Positions 36,172 through 46,228 of a stretch of DNA of 64,000 bases are shown one piece after another. A program made the position numbers and the translations under genes. The notes under the pieces were generated by a model. That model saw only the letters and a list, made by a program, of their open reading frames with translations, did no database searches and was not told the DNA's origin. This DNA comes from an uncultured Rhizobium sp. (GTDB lineage: Bacteria > Pseudomonadota > Alphaproteobacteria > Rhizobiales > Rhizobiaceae). Every line of letters starts with the position of its first letter. Position 1 is the stretch's first letter. The DNA lies in contig CAMFIF010000001.1 of assembly GCA_945952415.1 (NCBI GenBank), positions 186,001-250,000 of the forward strand, given 5' to 3'.

Positions 36172-37347
36172 ATGACCCGCTTCAATCCGCTTGTCGAACG
36201 CCTGAACCCGCCCGCCATTCCGACCGTGCTCGGCTGGGGCCGTGCCTATGATGGCCATCGCGGCAAGCTGATCGATCTGTCCCAGGCCGTGCCCGGATAT
36301 CCCCCGCATGAGGAGATGCTGCGCATTCTCTCGGAGGAGGCACTGTCGCTCGCCAATATTAGCTACGGCCCCATAGAGGGCGAGCGCCCGCTGCGCGAAG
36401 CCTATGCGGCCTATGTCAGCGAAGCCTATCGCACGCCGGTCGCCGCGGAGAACATTCACATCACCGCAGGCGCCAACCAGGCCTTCATCGCCACCTGCCT
36501 TGCCACCATGGCCTATGGCGATACGATCGCGACGACCAACCCCTTCTATTTCAATGAGGAAATCAGCCTTTCCATGCTGGGCATGAAGGTGCGGCAGATC
36601 CGTTGCGCCCCGGAAAACGGCTTCGTGCCCGATAGGGACTCGGTCCGCGCCGCCATCGATCCCTCGGTCAAGGCGCTGGTGCTCGTCACGCCCAACAATC
36701 CGACCGGCGCGATCTATCCCGAGGCGCTCCTCGAAGAGATCTTCGAGATCTGCAAGGAAAACGGTACCTGGCTTATCCTCGATGAAACCTACCGGGATTT
36801 CCTGCCCGCCGCCATCGACCGGCCCCACGGTCTCTTCGGCAAGCCGGGCTGGGATGAAACGCTGATCGGCCTCTACAGTTTCTCGAAGAGCTTCTGCATT
36901 CCCGGTCAGCGCATGGGAGCAATCACCGCCTCGCCCTATGTGGTCGCACAGATTTCCAAGGTCATGGACAATCTGCAGATTTGCGCACCGCGCGCCGCCC
37001 AGGCGGCGCTGGCCCGCGCGATCCCGGCGCTTGCCGCCTGGCGGGCCGGAAACCGTCTTGAAATCGACCGCCGCGCCGCCGCCCTGAAGGCGGTCATGGT
37101 GAAGGCCCCTGACTGGCGGATGGATTCGCTCGGCGCCTACTTCGCCTTCGTCAAGCACCCGTTCCCGGGCGTGCCCGCCGCGGTGGTTTCGGAGCGGCTG
37201 GCGCGCGATGCGGGCGTGCTCTGCGTGCCCGGCAGCTATTTCGGCAAGGAGCAGGATCAGCACCTGCGCTTTGCCTTTGCCAATGCGGATGCGGAGACGA
37301 TCGGCCTCATCGCCGAACGCCTCGAAGGCTTTCGCATCAATGACTGA
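36172..37347 (+). CDS. Class I/II pyridoxal-phosphate aminotransferase
   Basis: A 391-residue fold-type-I aminotransferase. TPNNPTGAIY, DETYRDFLP and the PLP lysine in SFSKSFCIPGQRMG are intact. The start at 36172 is taken from family length; a longer frame upstream is not protein-like. It stands alone in its direction ahead of a Gfo/Idh/MocA oxidoreductase 82 bases further on; the substrate is not evident, and the aspartate/aromatic/arginine types all remain possible. Confidence 0.88.
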   Translation: MTRFNPLVERLNPPAIPTVLGWGRAYDGHRGKLIDLSQAVPGYPPHEEMLRILSEEALSLANISYGPIEGERPLREAYAAYVSEAYRTPVAAENIHITAGANQAFIATCLATMAYGDTIATTNPFYFNEEISLSMLGMKVRQIRCAPENGFVPDRDSVRAAIDPSVKALVLVTPNNPTGAIYPEALLEEIFEICKENGTWLILDETYRDFLPAAIDRPHGLFGKPGWDETLIGLYSFSKSFCIPGQRMGAITASPYVVAQISKVMDNLQICAPRAAQAALARAIPALAAWRAGNRLEIDRRAAALKAVMVKAPDWRMDSLGAYFAFVKHPFPGVPAAVVSERLARDAGVLCVPGSYFGKEQDQHLRFAFANADAETIGLIAERLEGFRIND

Positions 37348-37429
37348 ATGAGCCCTCGGTGGCGTTGCCGCCGGCAAAAAGCTCGGCTAGGGTCTGCCCC
37401 GGTTCAATCGTTTTAACAGGGGCATTCCC

Positions 37430-38416
37430 ATGCTGCGCTTCGGCATTCTCTCCACCGCCCGGATCGGTCGCGAGCTCGTTATTCCCGCCATTCAGGATGC
37501 GGAAAATTGCGTGGTTACGGCCATTGCCAGCCGCGACCAGCCGAAGGCGCGGGCGCTTGCCGACCGCTTCTCCGTGCCCCATGCCTTCGGTTCCTACGAG
37601 GAGATGCTGGCAAGCGATACCATCGACGCGGTCTATATTCCCCTGCCCACGTCGCAGCATGTGGAATGGACGATCAAGGCCGCCGATGCCGGCAAGCATG
37701 TGCTCTGCGAAAAGCCCATCGCGCTCAAGGCCGCCGAAATCGATGCGCTGATTGCCGCGCGGGATCGCAATGGCGTGCTTGTATCCGAAGCGTTCATGGT
37801 CACTTACGCTCCCGTCTGGCGCAAGGTGCGGGACCTGCTGCGCGACGGCGCCATCGGCAAGCTCCGCCACGTGCAGGGCGCCTTCACCTATTTCAACCGC
37901 GATCCCGGCAACATGCGCAATATTCCGGCGCTTGGCGGCGGCGGCCTGCCGGATATCGGGGTCTATCCGACCATCACCACCCGCTTCGTCACGGGGGCCG
38001 AGCCGCACCGCGTGCAGGCTTCGACCGAGCGCGATCCGGAATTCGGAACGGACATCTATTCCTCGGTCCGTGCCGACTTCGGTGGCTTCGAGCTGAGCTT
38101 CTACATCTCCACCCAGATGGCCAACCGGCAGGTCATGGTCTTCCATGGCACGGAAGGTTTCATCGAGGTGAAGTCTCCCTTCAACGCCGACCGTTATGGC
38201 GCGGAAGAGGTGGAACTGACCAACCAGAACCACGGCATCTCGCAGATCTTCCGCTTCCAGGACAGCCGGCAATATCGCTGCGAGGCAGAAGCTTTTGCAG
38301 CCAGGGCGCTTGGCGGTGAGGCGGAGGTCGTGTCGCTGGAAAGCTCGAAGCGCAATCAGGCCTTCATCGATGCCATCTATCGCGCCAGCGAAAAGGATGG
38401 CTGGGAAACCGTCTGA
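37430..38416 (+). CDS. Gfo/Idh/MocA family oxidoreductase
   Basis: A 328-residue NAD(P)-dependent dehydrogenase of the Gfo/Idh/MocA fold, which oxidises sugars, inositols or related alcohols. Rossmann nucleotide region [12 protein letters not shown] at the N-terminus, the catalytic EKP motif (CEKPIAL near residue 93) and [13 protein letters not shown] in the C-terminal domain are present. AGGGG lies eight bases before the ATG. It ends convergent to the gtrA-type gene. Sugar specificity cannot be read. Confidence 0.9.
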   Translation: MLRFGILSTARIGRELVIPAIQDAENCVVTAIASRDQPKARALADRFSVPHAFGSYEEMLASDTIDAVYIPLPTSQHVEWTIKAADAGKHVLCEKPIALKAAEIDALIAARDRNGVLVSEAFMVTYAPVWRKVRDLLRDGAIGKLRHVQGAFTYFNRDPGNMRNIPALGGGGLPDIGVYPTITTRFVTGAEPHRVQASTERDPEFGTDIYSSVRADFGGFELSFYISTQMANRQVMVFHGTEGFIEVKSPFNADRYGAEEVELTNQNHGISQIFRFQDSRQYRCEAEAFAARALGGEAEVVSLESSKRNQAFIDAIYRASEKDGWETV

Positions 38417-38453
38417 TCGGGAAACGGAAGGGGCCGGCGTCTCCGGCCTCCTA

Positions 38454-38852
38454 TCACTCCCGCCTGCCTTCGCCGAAGACGAAGCGCGAATAGCCGAAGT
38501 AACTGAAGGCCATGGCCGCAAGCGAGGCGGCCACCACCGCGGCCACCGGTTGCACGCCCGGCAGAAGGAAGATCAGGCTCGCATAGACTGCGTAATTCAG
38601 GATGGCCCCGAGAATGCCGACAAAGGCATAGCGCACGCCCTCATCAGCCGCCGAACGGCCCGAGCGCCCGAAGGTCGCGTTGCGGTTGATCTGCCAGGTC
38701 ACGAACATGGCAAGGGCAATCGAGAGGATCCGCGCCAGATAGGGACCGAGAGGCGTATGGCTGATCATGAGATGCAGGCTTCCCGCATCGGTGATGAAGC
38801 CGCAGGTGCCGGCAACCACGAAGAAGGCGAGTTTCTTCAGCCTTTCGCGCAC
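38454..38852 (-). CDS. GtrA family membrane protein
   Basis: A 132-residue four-helix protein of the GtrA/DPMS family, thought to flip polyprenyl-phosphate-linked sugars across the inner membrane. Features are the N-terminal FFVVAGTCGFITDAG, the central TWQINRNATF (the conserved NR..TF motif) and KYAFVG-like RYAFVGILG. It begins with GTG two bases after the GT2 stop, so the pair is cotranscribed, a common gene order in which the GT2 makes the polyprenyl sugar and GtrA moves it. Confidence 0.9.
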   Translation of the reverse strand: MRERLKKLAFFVVAGTCGFITDAGSLHLMISHTPLGPYLARILSIALAMFVTWQINRNATFGRSGRSAADEGVRYAFVGILGAILNYAVYASLIFLLPGVQPVAAVVAASLAAMAFSYFGYSRFVFGEGRRE

Positions 38853-38854
38853 GG

Positions 38855-39853
38855 TCAGGCAGCCTTGGTGCGACGGTTGGACGGGCTGCCTTCCGCCCCA
38901 AGCCGCGGAAAGGCCGCGTGAATGGCGGGCATGCTGTTATACCAGAGCCGGAGCTGCTCGCTGCGCGACCGCGCAACCGAATCGAGGATCGTCCCCGCCG
39001 TCAGCGCCACGAAGGAAATCATCATCAGCGCAGTCGCCAGCACCCAGGTGGGCTGGCGCGGCACCAGGCCCGTCAGCGCATAGTCATAGAGAATGGGAGC
39101 CATGAGAGCCCCGCTTAGCAGCATGAGAAACGCCGAGAGAATGCCGAAAAAGGCGAAGGGTCGCACTTCCTTCATCAGCATCGCGAACATGCGCAGGATG
39201 CGGAACCCGTCGCGGAAGGTCGAGAGCTTCGAATGGGAGCCCTCCGGCCGGCGGCCGTAATCGAGCACGATCTCCGAAACCGGCAGACGCAGCCGGAAGA
39301 CATGAACAGACATTTCCGTCTCGATCTCGAAACCGGCGGATACGGCGGGGAAGGTCTTCGCAAAACGACGGGAAAAGGCCCGGTAGCCCGAGAAGATGTC
39401 GGAAAAATCCGTGCCGAACAGGGTGCGGTAAAGCGTGTTGAACAGGCGGTTGCCAAAGGCGTGGCCCTGGCGGCCGGCATCGTCATGCACGCCGCGGCGC
39501 GCGCCGACCACCATGTCCGCTTGCCGGTCGATAAGCTCGGAAATCATGTGTCCGGCATCGGCGGCTGAATAGGTGCCGTCGCCATCGGCCATGAGATAGA
39601 TGTCGGCCTCGATATCGGCAAACATGCGGCGCACCACATGGCCCTTGCCCTGCCGGGTTTCCATGCGGACTATGGCACCTGCAAGCATGGCCTTCAGCGC
39701 CGTGCCATCGGTGGAATTATTGTCGTAGACATAGATTTCTGCCTTGGGCAGGGCGGCCCGGAAACCGGTGACCACATCGGCGATTGTTGCTGCCTCGTTA
39801 TAGCAGGGAATCAGCACGGCGACCCGGGGTTCTGCAGTCATTGCATCGGCCAT
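38855..39853 (-). CDS. GT2 family glycosyltransferase (polyprenyl-phosphate sugar synthase type)
   Basis: A 332-residue family 2 glycosyltransferase with N-terminal AVLIPCYNEAATI, the DxD-like DGDGTYSA (MADGDGTYS) and a C-terminal pair of transmembrane helices (FFGILSAFLMLLSGAL and ALMMISFVALTAGTI). This is the dolichol/undecaprenyl-phosphate mannose- or glucose-synthase layout. The ATG at 39853 is used; a GTG six codons earlier lacks a ribosome site. It is coupled to gtrA downstream and divergent from a large GT-C-like gene, which may use its product. Confidence 0.9.
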   Translation of the reverse strand: MADAMTAEPRVAVLIPCYNEAATIADVVTGFRAALPKAEIYVYDNNSTDGTALKAMLAGAIVRMETRQGKGHVVRRMFADIEADIYLMADGDGTYSAADAGHMISELIDRQADMVVGARRGVHDDAGRQGHAFGNRLFNTLYRTLFGTDFSDIFSGYRAFSRRFAKTFPAVSAGFEIETEMSVHVFRLRLPVSEIVLDYGRRPEGSHSKLSTFRDGFRILRMFAMLMKEVRPFAFFGILSAFLMLLSGALMAPILYDYALTGLVPRQPTWVLATALMMISFVALTAGTILDSVARSRSEQLRLWYNSMPAIHAAFPRLGAEGSPSNRRTKAA

Positions 39854-40003
39854 GGTTTCTACTCTCGACACAGGAAATCAGGCGGGCGCTCCCGCATGCT
39901 CGGCATTTACTATTTCTTGAGAAGGTTAAGGCAAGGTTTCCGGCATCTAATATTTGGAACAATGCATATGTCCATTCATGATGTTTTGACCGACAGGGAC
40001 GGC

Positions 40004-41812
40004 ATGAAGCCGAACGCAGCCGGCCTTTCGCCGGAGCGTGCACCTGCAGCCATTTTTCCCGTTCTGGCCGGATACGGCCTGCTGATCGTCGCGCTGCTGA
40101 TTGTCGTGCAGTGGATGAGCGGGACCGATTATGTCGGCCCCGACAGCGACGACAACATGCGCCTGGTCGAGGTGCGCGATTTTCTCGCCGGCCAGGGCTG
40201 GTTCGACATGATGCAGTATCGCCTCGGCCTCGAAGGCGGCACGCTCATGCACTGGTCGCGCTTCATCGATCTGCCGATGGCGCTCCTCATCCGTTTCTTT
40301 TCGCTGTTTGCCGGGCCGGAAAGGGCCGAGGCGCTGGCGCTCGCCACCTGGCCGCTGTCGCTTTCCTTTGCCATCGTCTGCCTCATGGGCCTTGCCGGCT
40401 ATCGGGCGGGCGGGCGGATCATCATGCATCTCGCTGCGGGCATGACGATCTTCTACGTCTATGGCATGGGCCGTTTCGAGCCGGGTTCGGCCGATCATCA
40501 CAATGCGCAGCTGACCCTTGCAAGCCTGGTCATCGCCATGCTCGTCGATCCCAGCCGGCGGGCAACGAGCTTTGCCATTGCCGGCATGGCCGCGGCCATG
40601 GAGATCGCCATCGGCGCGGAATCCGTGCCCTTCGTCGCGGCCGCCTGCGTCGTCGTGGCGCTCCTCTGGGGCTTTGAAGGCAGCGCCATGCGCCGCCAGG
40701 CCATGGCCTTCGGCCTTTCTCTGCTGGTCACGGTGTCCCTTGCCTTCTTGCTCACCGTGCCGCCGCGCTTCTACAGCATGGTTACCTGCGACAATCTCTC
40801 GCTCGGCTTCTATTCGCTGGCGAGCGTCGGCGGCTTCATGCTCTTCCTTTCGGCGCTTCTGATCACCCGCCCGTCCCTGCCTTTCCGTTTCGGGGCGCTG
40901 GCTTTGACGGGAGCGGCGCTTCTTGGAACGGCCTTGGTCATTGCGCCCCAGTGCCTCGGCAATCCGCTCGCCAATCTCGATCCCATGCTCACCGAGCTCT
41001 GGCTGAACAATGTCCTGGAGGCAAAGTCCTTCATTGCCCAGTTCCGGATGCGGCCGACCAGCATCGGCGGGCTCTATGGAATGGCCGTCATCGCCTTTGT
41101 CTATACGCTCTGGCGCCTCGCCCGGCGCAGGCAGCCCGCGCTTTGGCTGCTGATGGCGGTGCTGATGGCGATCAGTCTCGCTGTCGCCGCCGTGCAGGTC
41201 CGCGGCACCCTGTTCGCCAATCTGGTTGCGATCCTGCCCATGGCCTTTCTGGTCGCCGATCTCCGGGAGTGGCAGCAGGAAAAGCCGAAGAGTGCGGTAA
41301 GGGCCGTCGTCTATCTCGGTGGGGCCCTGCTTTCCATTCCGCTTATCTGGTCCCTCATCGGCCTCTTCATGGAAAAGGGTGTGAATGGCTTCAGGCAGCA
41401 GGTGGAAGCAGCGCCGTCCTCCAATGCGCTGGCCTGCGGGTCGGGCGAGGCGCTCCAGCCCCTCGCCAGCCTGCCAAAGGGCGTGGTCCTGGCGCCGGTT
41501 GATTTCGGTCCCTGGATCTTGCGGTTCACGCCGCACCGGGCGATCTCGGGGCCCTATCACCGCAACCAGGCCGGCATGCTCACCGAACTCAACACCGGCC
41601 TTGCCATGCCGGAGGAGGCCATTGCCTTCCTGAGGGGCGCCAAGGTCACCTATGTGCTCTTTTGCCCGGAGGAGGCCCAGACCCAGTCGCTCGCCCGCAT
41701 GAAGCCGGAAGGCTTCTACGGCGCGCTGATGGAGGGCAAGGTCCCGCCCTATCTGAAACCGATGAACACGCCGCAAAAGGGCGGCATGCAGATCTACCGG
41801 GTGGAGGGCTAG
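40004..41812 (+). CDS. Large GT-C-like membrane glycosyltransferase, Stt3/ArnT-type layout
   Basis: A 602-residue polytopic membrane protein. After the first helix comes an acidic loop GPDSDDNMRLVEVRDFLAGQ, then GTLMHWSRFIDLPMALL and a run of roughly ten helices, followed by a soluble periplasmic tail of about 130 residues. The D-x-D-D loop and HWSR segment recall GT-C enzymes that take sugars from polyprenyl phosphate. ATG at 40004 has AGGGA six bases upstream and is preferred to 39968 or 39962. It is divergent from the GT2-gtrA pair, so a shared pathway is inferred. Substrate and acceptor unknown. Confidence 0.7.
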   Translation: MKPNAAGLSPERAPAAIFPVLAGYGLLIVALLIVVQWMSGTDYVGPDSDDNMRLVEVRDFLAGQGWFDMMQYRLGLEGGTLMHWSRFIDLPMALLIRFFSLFAGPERAEALALATWPLSLSFAIVCLMGLAGYRAGGRIIMHLAAGMTIFYVYGMGRFEPGSADHHNAQLTLASLVIAMLVDPSRRATSFAIAGMAAAMEIAIGAESVPFVAAACVVVALLWGFEGSAMRRQAMAFGLSLLVTVSLAFLLTVPPRFYSMVTCDNLSLGFYSLASVGGFMLFLSALLITRPSLPFRFGALALTGAALLGTALVIAPQCLGNPLANLDPMLTELWLNNVLEAKSFIAQFRMRPTSIGGLYGMAVIAFVYTLWRLARRRQPALWLLMAVLMAISLAVAAVQVRGTLFANLVAILPMAFLVADLREWQQEKPKSAVRAVVYLGGALLSIPLIWSLIGLFMEKGVNGFRQQVEAAPSSNALACGSGEALQPLASLPKGVVLAPVDFGPWILRFTPHRAISGPYHRNQAGMLTELNTGLAMPEEAIAFLRGAKVTYVLFCPEEAQTQSLARMKPEGFYGALMEGKVPPYLKPMNTPQKGGMQIYRVEG

Positions 41813-41874
41813 CACCTCCCGCTTCGGGCCCGCGCGGGTTTCCAAGGCCGGGTCATTACCGGTAGACTGCCCGC

Positions 41875-43467
41875 ATGAGCACCCTTTTCGATGCCGATTC
41901 GCCGAGCAATCTCACCGAATATTCCGTCTCGGAATTGTCCGGTTCCATCAAGCGCACCGTCGAGACCGCCTTCGACCAGGTGCGCGTGCGCGGTGAAATA
42001 TCCGGCTATCGCGGCCCTCACAGTTCCGGCCATGCCTATTTCTCGCTGAAGGACGATCGCGCCCGCATCGATGCCGTCATCTGGAAGGGCACCATGGGCC
42101 GCCTTAAATTCCGGCCCGAGGAAGGGATGGAAGTGATCGCGACCGGCAAGATCACCACCTTTCCGGGCTCCTCCAAATATCAGATCGTCATCGAGGCGCT
42201 GGAGCCTGCGGGCGCCGGCGCGCTGATGGCGCTGATCGAGGAACGCAAGCGCCGCCTCGGGGCGGAGGGTCTCTTCGATCCGGGGCGCAAGCAGCTTCTG
42301 CCCTTCCTGCCCGATGTCATCGGCGTGGTGACCTCTCCCACCGGCGCGGTGATCCGCGATATTCTCCACCGCATCGCCGATCGCTTTCCGGTTAACGTGC
42401 TGCTCTGGCCGGTCAAGGTGCAGGGCGAGGGCTGCGGCGAGGAGGTAGCGCGTGCGATCCGCGGCTTCAACGCGCTTTCCGGGTCGGAAGGCATCCCCCG
42501 TCCGGACGTGCTGATCGTCGCACGCGGCGGCGGCAGCCTGGAGGATCTCTGGGGCTTCAACGACGAAATCGTCGTCAGGGCCGCTGCGGAAAGCGATATT
42601 CCCCTGATCTCCGCCGTCGGCCACGAGACCGACTGGACGCTGATCGATTACGCAGCGGATGTTCGCGCGCCCACGCCCACGGGCGCTGCCGAAATGGCGG
42701 TGCCGGTTCGCGCAGACCTGCTTGCCCAGGTGGCGGGGCTCGGCGCGCGGCTTTCGAATGCCCAGTCCCGGCAGATGGACACGCGCCGCCAGGAATTGCG
42801 GGCGCTCATGCGCGCCTTTCCCTCCCTCGATCAATTGCTGGCCCTGCCGCGTCGCCGCTTTGACGAGGCCGCCTCCGGCCTCGCCCGTGGCCTGGAACTC
42901 AACACGCTGGCCAAGCGGCGGCGCTTTGAACGGGCGGCTGCGGAGCTGAGACCGGAGACCATGCTGGCGCGCCTGCGACACGAACGGCAGATGCTGGCCC
43001 GCCAGATCGACCGCATCGGCCGCAGCGCGGAGCGGCTTGCCGATCTCTCCAGGGCACGGCTCTCCCGGGTAAGCGGTACACTGGATGGCGTCCCGCTGCG
43101 TCTCGCCGCCGAGTATCGGCGCCTGCGGGACCGCCTGGCCAATCTGTCCCGCCATGCGGATACGGCGGTCGGTCATCGGCTTTCCCGTCACCGCCAGATC
43201 ATCGCCGCGCAGGACCGCGTGCTGCAATCCCTTTCCTACCGCAATGTGCTCAAGCGCGGCTACGCGGTGGTGCGCGATGGCGAGGGCCGTCCCGTCAGCC
43301 TTCGCGCCACGCTCTCGCCCGGCCAGATCGTCGGCATCGAATTTGCCGATGGCCAGATCGCCGCGCAGGTGGGTGAAGGCGCGCCTGACCCTGCCGCGCT
43401 CCAGGCGGGCCGCAAGCGGCCGGCAAGGCCTGCCGGCGGAAACGACAACCAGGGAAGCCTCTTCTGA
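41875..43467 (+). CDS. xseA: Exodeoxyribonuclease VII large subunit
   Basis: The 530-residue catalytic subunit of exonuclease VII, which degrades single-stranded DNA from both ends. N-terminal OB-fold ([34 protein letters not shown]), central nuclease domain ([45 protein letters not shown]) and the long C-terminal coiled-coil region are complete. The small subunit gene (xseB) is not adjacent. Four bases separate it from the next gene. Confidence 0.97.
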   Translation: MSTLFDADSPSNLTEYSVSELSGSIKRTVETAFDQVRVRGEISGYRGPHSSGHAYFSLKDDRARIDAVIWKGTMGRLKFRPEEGMEVIATGKITTFPGSSKYQIVIEALEPAGAGALMALIEERKRRLGAEGLFDPGRKQLLPFLPDVIGVVTSPTGAVIRDILHRIADRFPVNVLLWPVKVQGEGCGEEVARAIRGFNALSGSEGIPRPDVLIVARGGGSLEDLWGFNDEIVVRAAAESDIPLISAVGHETDWTLIDYAADVRAPTPTGAAEMAVPVRADLLAQVAGLGARLSNAQSRQMDTRRQELRALMRAFPSLDQLLALPRRRFDEAASGLARGLELNTLAKRRRFERAAAELRPETMLARLRHERQMLARQIDRIGRSAERLADLSRARLSRVSGTLDGVPLRLAAEYRRLRDRLANLSRHADTAVGHRLSRHRQIIAAQDRVLQSLSYRNVLKRGYAVVRDGEGRPVSLRATLSPGQIVGIEFADGQIAAQVGEGAPDPAALQAGRKRPARPAGGNDNQGSLF

Positions 43468-43470
43468 ACC

Positions 43471-44061
43471 ATGCGTGTTCTTCTCGTCCTTGCCCATCCG
43501 GTGCCGGAAAGCTTCGCCGCCGCGGTCGCCGCCGAAATCCGTGCAACGCTGGAAAAGGCGGGCCATGAGGTGGATTGGCTCGACCTCTACCGCGAGGGCT
43601 TCGATCCCCGGCTTTCGGAGGCGGAGCGGCGGGCCTATATGGAGCCGAACTATGATCCGGCCGCGGTTTCCAGCGAGGTGGCGCGCTTGAAATCGGCCGA
43701 TGGCCTAATCCTCGTCTTCCCGCAGTGGTGGTTCAATCTGCCTGCCATGCTGAAGGGCTTCATCGATCGGGTCTTTGCTCCGGGCGTGGCCTTCCGCCAT
43801 GATCCCGAGGGAGGGCGTATCGAGCCAGGGCTCGACAATCTCAAGCATTTCTGGATCTTCACCAGCACCGGTTCGCCCTGGTGGGTGGTGCATCTGTGGA
43901 TGGGAAATCCCGTCCGCCGCATCCTGAAGCGTGGTATTGCCCGCTTCTGTGCGCCAAAGGCAAGCTTCCGCAGCTTTAATCTCTACGACATGGACCGTGC
44001 AACGAAGGCCAAGCGCGATCGCTGGCTGAAACGGGTTCGCCACGCCGTATCGCGTCTTTAG
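43471..44061 (+). CDS. Flavodoxin-fold NAD(P)H-dependent oxidoreductase
   Basis: A 196-residue FMN/FAD quinone reductase of the NQO/KefF/MdaB group. LVLAHPVPESFAAAVAAEI at the N-terminus, VFPQWWFNLPAMLKGFIDRVFAPG in the middle and STGSPWW are family signatures. It is coupled to xseA (three-base gap) though without functional link, and it overlaps the convergent ProC-like gene by four bases. The electron acceptor (quinone, or a KefC-type partner) cannot be told. Confidence 0.88.
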   Translation: MRVLLVLAHPVPESFAAAVAAEIRATLEKAGHEVDWLDLYREGFDPRLSEAERRAYMEPNYDPAAVSSEVARLKSADGLILVFPQWWFNLPAMLKGFIDRVFAPGVAFRHDPEGGRIEPGLDNLKHFWIFTSTGSPWWVVHLWMGNPVRRILKRGIARFCAPKASFRSFNLYDMDRATKAKRDRWLKRVRHAVSRL

Positions 44062-44855
44062 GAAAGGCCCGCCGCCTTTTCCCGGGCGGCCTCAAGCATG
44101 ACACGGACAAGCGTCGAAAGCCCGTTCTCTTCCAGCGCCTTCAGGCCCGCTGCCGTGGTGCCCTGATAGTCGAGGAAGATGTCGACCAGGTCTGCGGGAG
44201 ACCTCTCTCCTGCCAGCATTGGTGCCGCGCCCTTGATAAGCTGGCCTATGGCCCGGGAAGCCAGTGCCGGTGGCAGCCCCTGCGCCACCGCATCCCTTTC
44301 CATCGCCGCAGCAAGGGCGGCGAAAAAGGCCGGTCCCGAACCCGTCAACCCCGTGAGGTAATCGAGCTCACTTTCCGTAGCCACCCATTCGGCAAGGCCG
44401 GAGGCACCGAAGAAGGCGGCCGCAAGCGACCGGTCTTCCGGCGTGGTTTCGGGCGAGGCAAGAAGCGGCGTGAAGGAGAGGCATTGTTCCGCCGCCGCAT
44501 TAGGCATGGCGCGAATGATGCGGACGCTTCCGAAGCGCCGCCGGATCTCCTCCATCGGCACCATCGCCATGACCGAGAGCACCAGCTTGCCCGAGAGATC
44601 GAGAGAGAGTTGGTCGAGATCCTGGGGCCTCACCGCAAGGAGCACCGCCTCCGAAACGAGGGGTGCCGCCTGATTATCGGCACTGACCGTCACGGCGGGG
44701 AAGGCCTCGAAACCCTCGAGCCGGCCCCGCCGCGAGGTGATGCAGATATCGGCCGGGGCGATCACGCCCCGCTGGAGCGCGGCAAGGATGAGCGCCCGGC
44801 CCAGCCAGCCGCCGCCGCCGAGCGCGGCAAGCCGCCAGCCCTTCATCAGGCCCAT
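44058..44855 (-). CDS. ProC-like pyrroline-5-carboxylate reductase family protein
   Basis: A 265-residue NAD(P)-dependent reductase of the ProC fold: N-terminal LAALGGGGWLGRALI nucleotide site, MPNAAAEQCLSFTPLL (the conserved MPN motif) and the C-terminal dimerisation signature LTGSGPAFFAALAAAM with GQLIKGAAPML. The sequence is divergent for ProC, so it may be a paralogue reducing another cyclic imine. It overlaps the upstream aminopeptidase by ten bases (ATG at 44846 would cut this to one) and is coupled to it. Confidence 0.82.
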   Translation of the reverse strand: MGLMKGWRLAALGGGGWLGRALILAALQRGVIAPADICITSRRGRLEGFEAFPAVTVSADNQAAPLVSEAVLLAVRPQDLDQLSLDLSGKLVLSVMAMVPMEEIRRRFGSVRIIRAMPNAAAEQCLSFTPLLASPETTPEDRSLAAAFFGASGLAEWVATESELDYLTGLTGSGPAFFAALAAAMERDAVAQGLPPALASRAIGQLIKGAAPMLAGERSPADLVDIFLDYQGTTAAGLKALEENGLSTLVRVMLEAAREKAAGLS

Positions 44856-46081
44856 TCGCCCTTGCGCATGACGGGAACCCGGTTTCCTGCCGCATCGAGA
44901 CCATCAATATCCGTCTCGCCGGAGCCGATCATCCAGTCGATATGGATGAGGCTGGAATTGCCGCCCTGCGCCTTGATCTCCTCGGGCGATAGCGATGCGC
45001 CATTGACGAAGCACTTCGAGTAGCACTGGCCAAGCGCAATGTGGCAGGAGGCATTTTCATCGAAGAGCGTGTTGTAGAACAGCACGCCGCTTGCCGATAT
45101 CGGCGAGGAATGGGGCACGAGCGCCACCTCGCCCAGCCGCCGGGCACCCTCATCCGTATCCAGCACCTTGTTCAGCACCGCCTCGCCCCGGGCCGCATGG
45201 GCTTCGATGATGCGACCACCTTCGAAACGCACGCGGATGCCGTCGATCAGGCTTCCCTGATGGGAGAGCGGTTTGGTGCTCGAGACATGGCCCTCCACCT
45301 TCAGCGCATGGGGCGTGGTGAAGACTTCCTCGGTGGGAATATTGGGATTGCAGACCACGCCATTATTGGCCATCGCCGCCCCGCCATGCCATTCGTGACC
45401 ATCCGCCAGTCCGACGGTGAGATCGGTGCCGGGCCCGGTGAAATGCAATGCCGAGAAACGCCGCTCGTTCAGCCACAGCGAGCGGCGGGCAAGATTGGCA
45501 TTGTGCTGGCGCCAGGCCTCCACGGGATCGGCCACATCCACCCGAGAGGCGGCGAAGATGGCATCCGCAAGCTTCGCCACTGCCTCGTCTTCCGGCATAT
45601 CCGGGAAGACGAGCTTCGCCCAGGAGGGGTTGGGATAGGAAATGATGTTCCAGTTGATGTCGAAATTGGAGATCTTTTCGAGTGCCGGCTTGTAGGCCGC
45701 CGAATTGGCCCGGTTCGCCCGCGAAACCTTGGCCGGGTCTTCCGAAGCAAGCAGCATCGGATTGTCGCCGGCGATGGCAAGCCGCGCCGCACCCTGCGCA
45801 TAGGCCTTGGCCATGCCCTCGTATAGCCAGCCGGCGGCCCGGTCGAAGCTCTCGTCGCTGCCATGGCGATAGCGGGCCAGCGTGCTTTCCTCATCGGAAT
45901 AGAAGGTGGTGACGAGACCCGCGCCGGCCACATAGGCGTGCTTCGTTAGCAGCCGCACGAGCGGCAGGGCCGCAACTGGCGAGGTGATGACGAGATCCTG
46001 GCCCTTCTGCAACTGGAGACCGATCTTGATGGCGACTTCCGCCAGTTTTTCAAGCTTTGCGGGATCAATCGGAGCGGACAT
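44846..46081 (-). CDS. M29 family (thermophilic-type) aminopeptidase
   Basis: A 411-residue co-catalytic metallo-aminopeptidase of the AmpS/AmpT group. Metal and catalytic regions are visible: NIPTEEVFT, GEVALVPHSSPI, LFYNTLFDENASCHIALGQ and IHIDWMIGSGETDIDG. It removes N-terminal residues from peptides in the cytoplasm. The ATG at 46081 is used; a longer frame upstream runs into the divergent AraC promoter. It overlaps the ProC-like gene, suggesting joint use of released proline or related residues, an inference only. Confidence 0.93.
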   Translation of the reverse strand: MSAPIDPAKLEKLAEVAIKIGLQLQKGQDLVITSPVAALPLVRLLTKHAYVAGAGLVTTFYSDEESTLARYRHGSDESFDRAAGWLYEGMAKAYAQGAARLAIAGDNPMLLASEDPAKVSRANRANSAAYKPALEKISNFDINWNIISYPNPSWAKLVFPDMPEDEAVAKLADAIFAASRVDVADPVEAWRQHNANLARRSLWLNERRFSALHFTGPGTDLTVGLADGHEWHGGAAMANNGVVCNPNIPTEEVFTTPHALKVEGHVSSTKPLSHQGSLIDGIRVRFEGGRIIEAHAARGEAVLNKVLDTDEGARRLGEVALVPHSSPISASGVLFYNTLFDENASCHIALGQCYSKCFVNGASLSPEEIKAQGGNSSLIHIDWMIGSGETDIDGLDAAGNRVPVMRKGEWA

Positions 46082-46228
46082 GCGATGCCTTTCGAATCGA
46101 GTGAGGGCGACGACTGTATGCGCTTTCAACGGCCGGAAAAAGGCGGCAAATTCAAGGGGTGGCCATGCCCTGTTGCAGGGTTGCGCCGCCCTCTGCTATC
46201 CAGAGAACCAGGAGGGGTTGAGGAGCCC

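Noticed and set aside
38431-38449. GGCCGG/CCGGCC hairpin between the Gfo/Idh/MocA and gtrA-type genes
   Set aside because: Six-base stem with no T-tract on either side; not enough to call a terminator.
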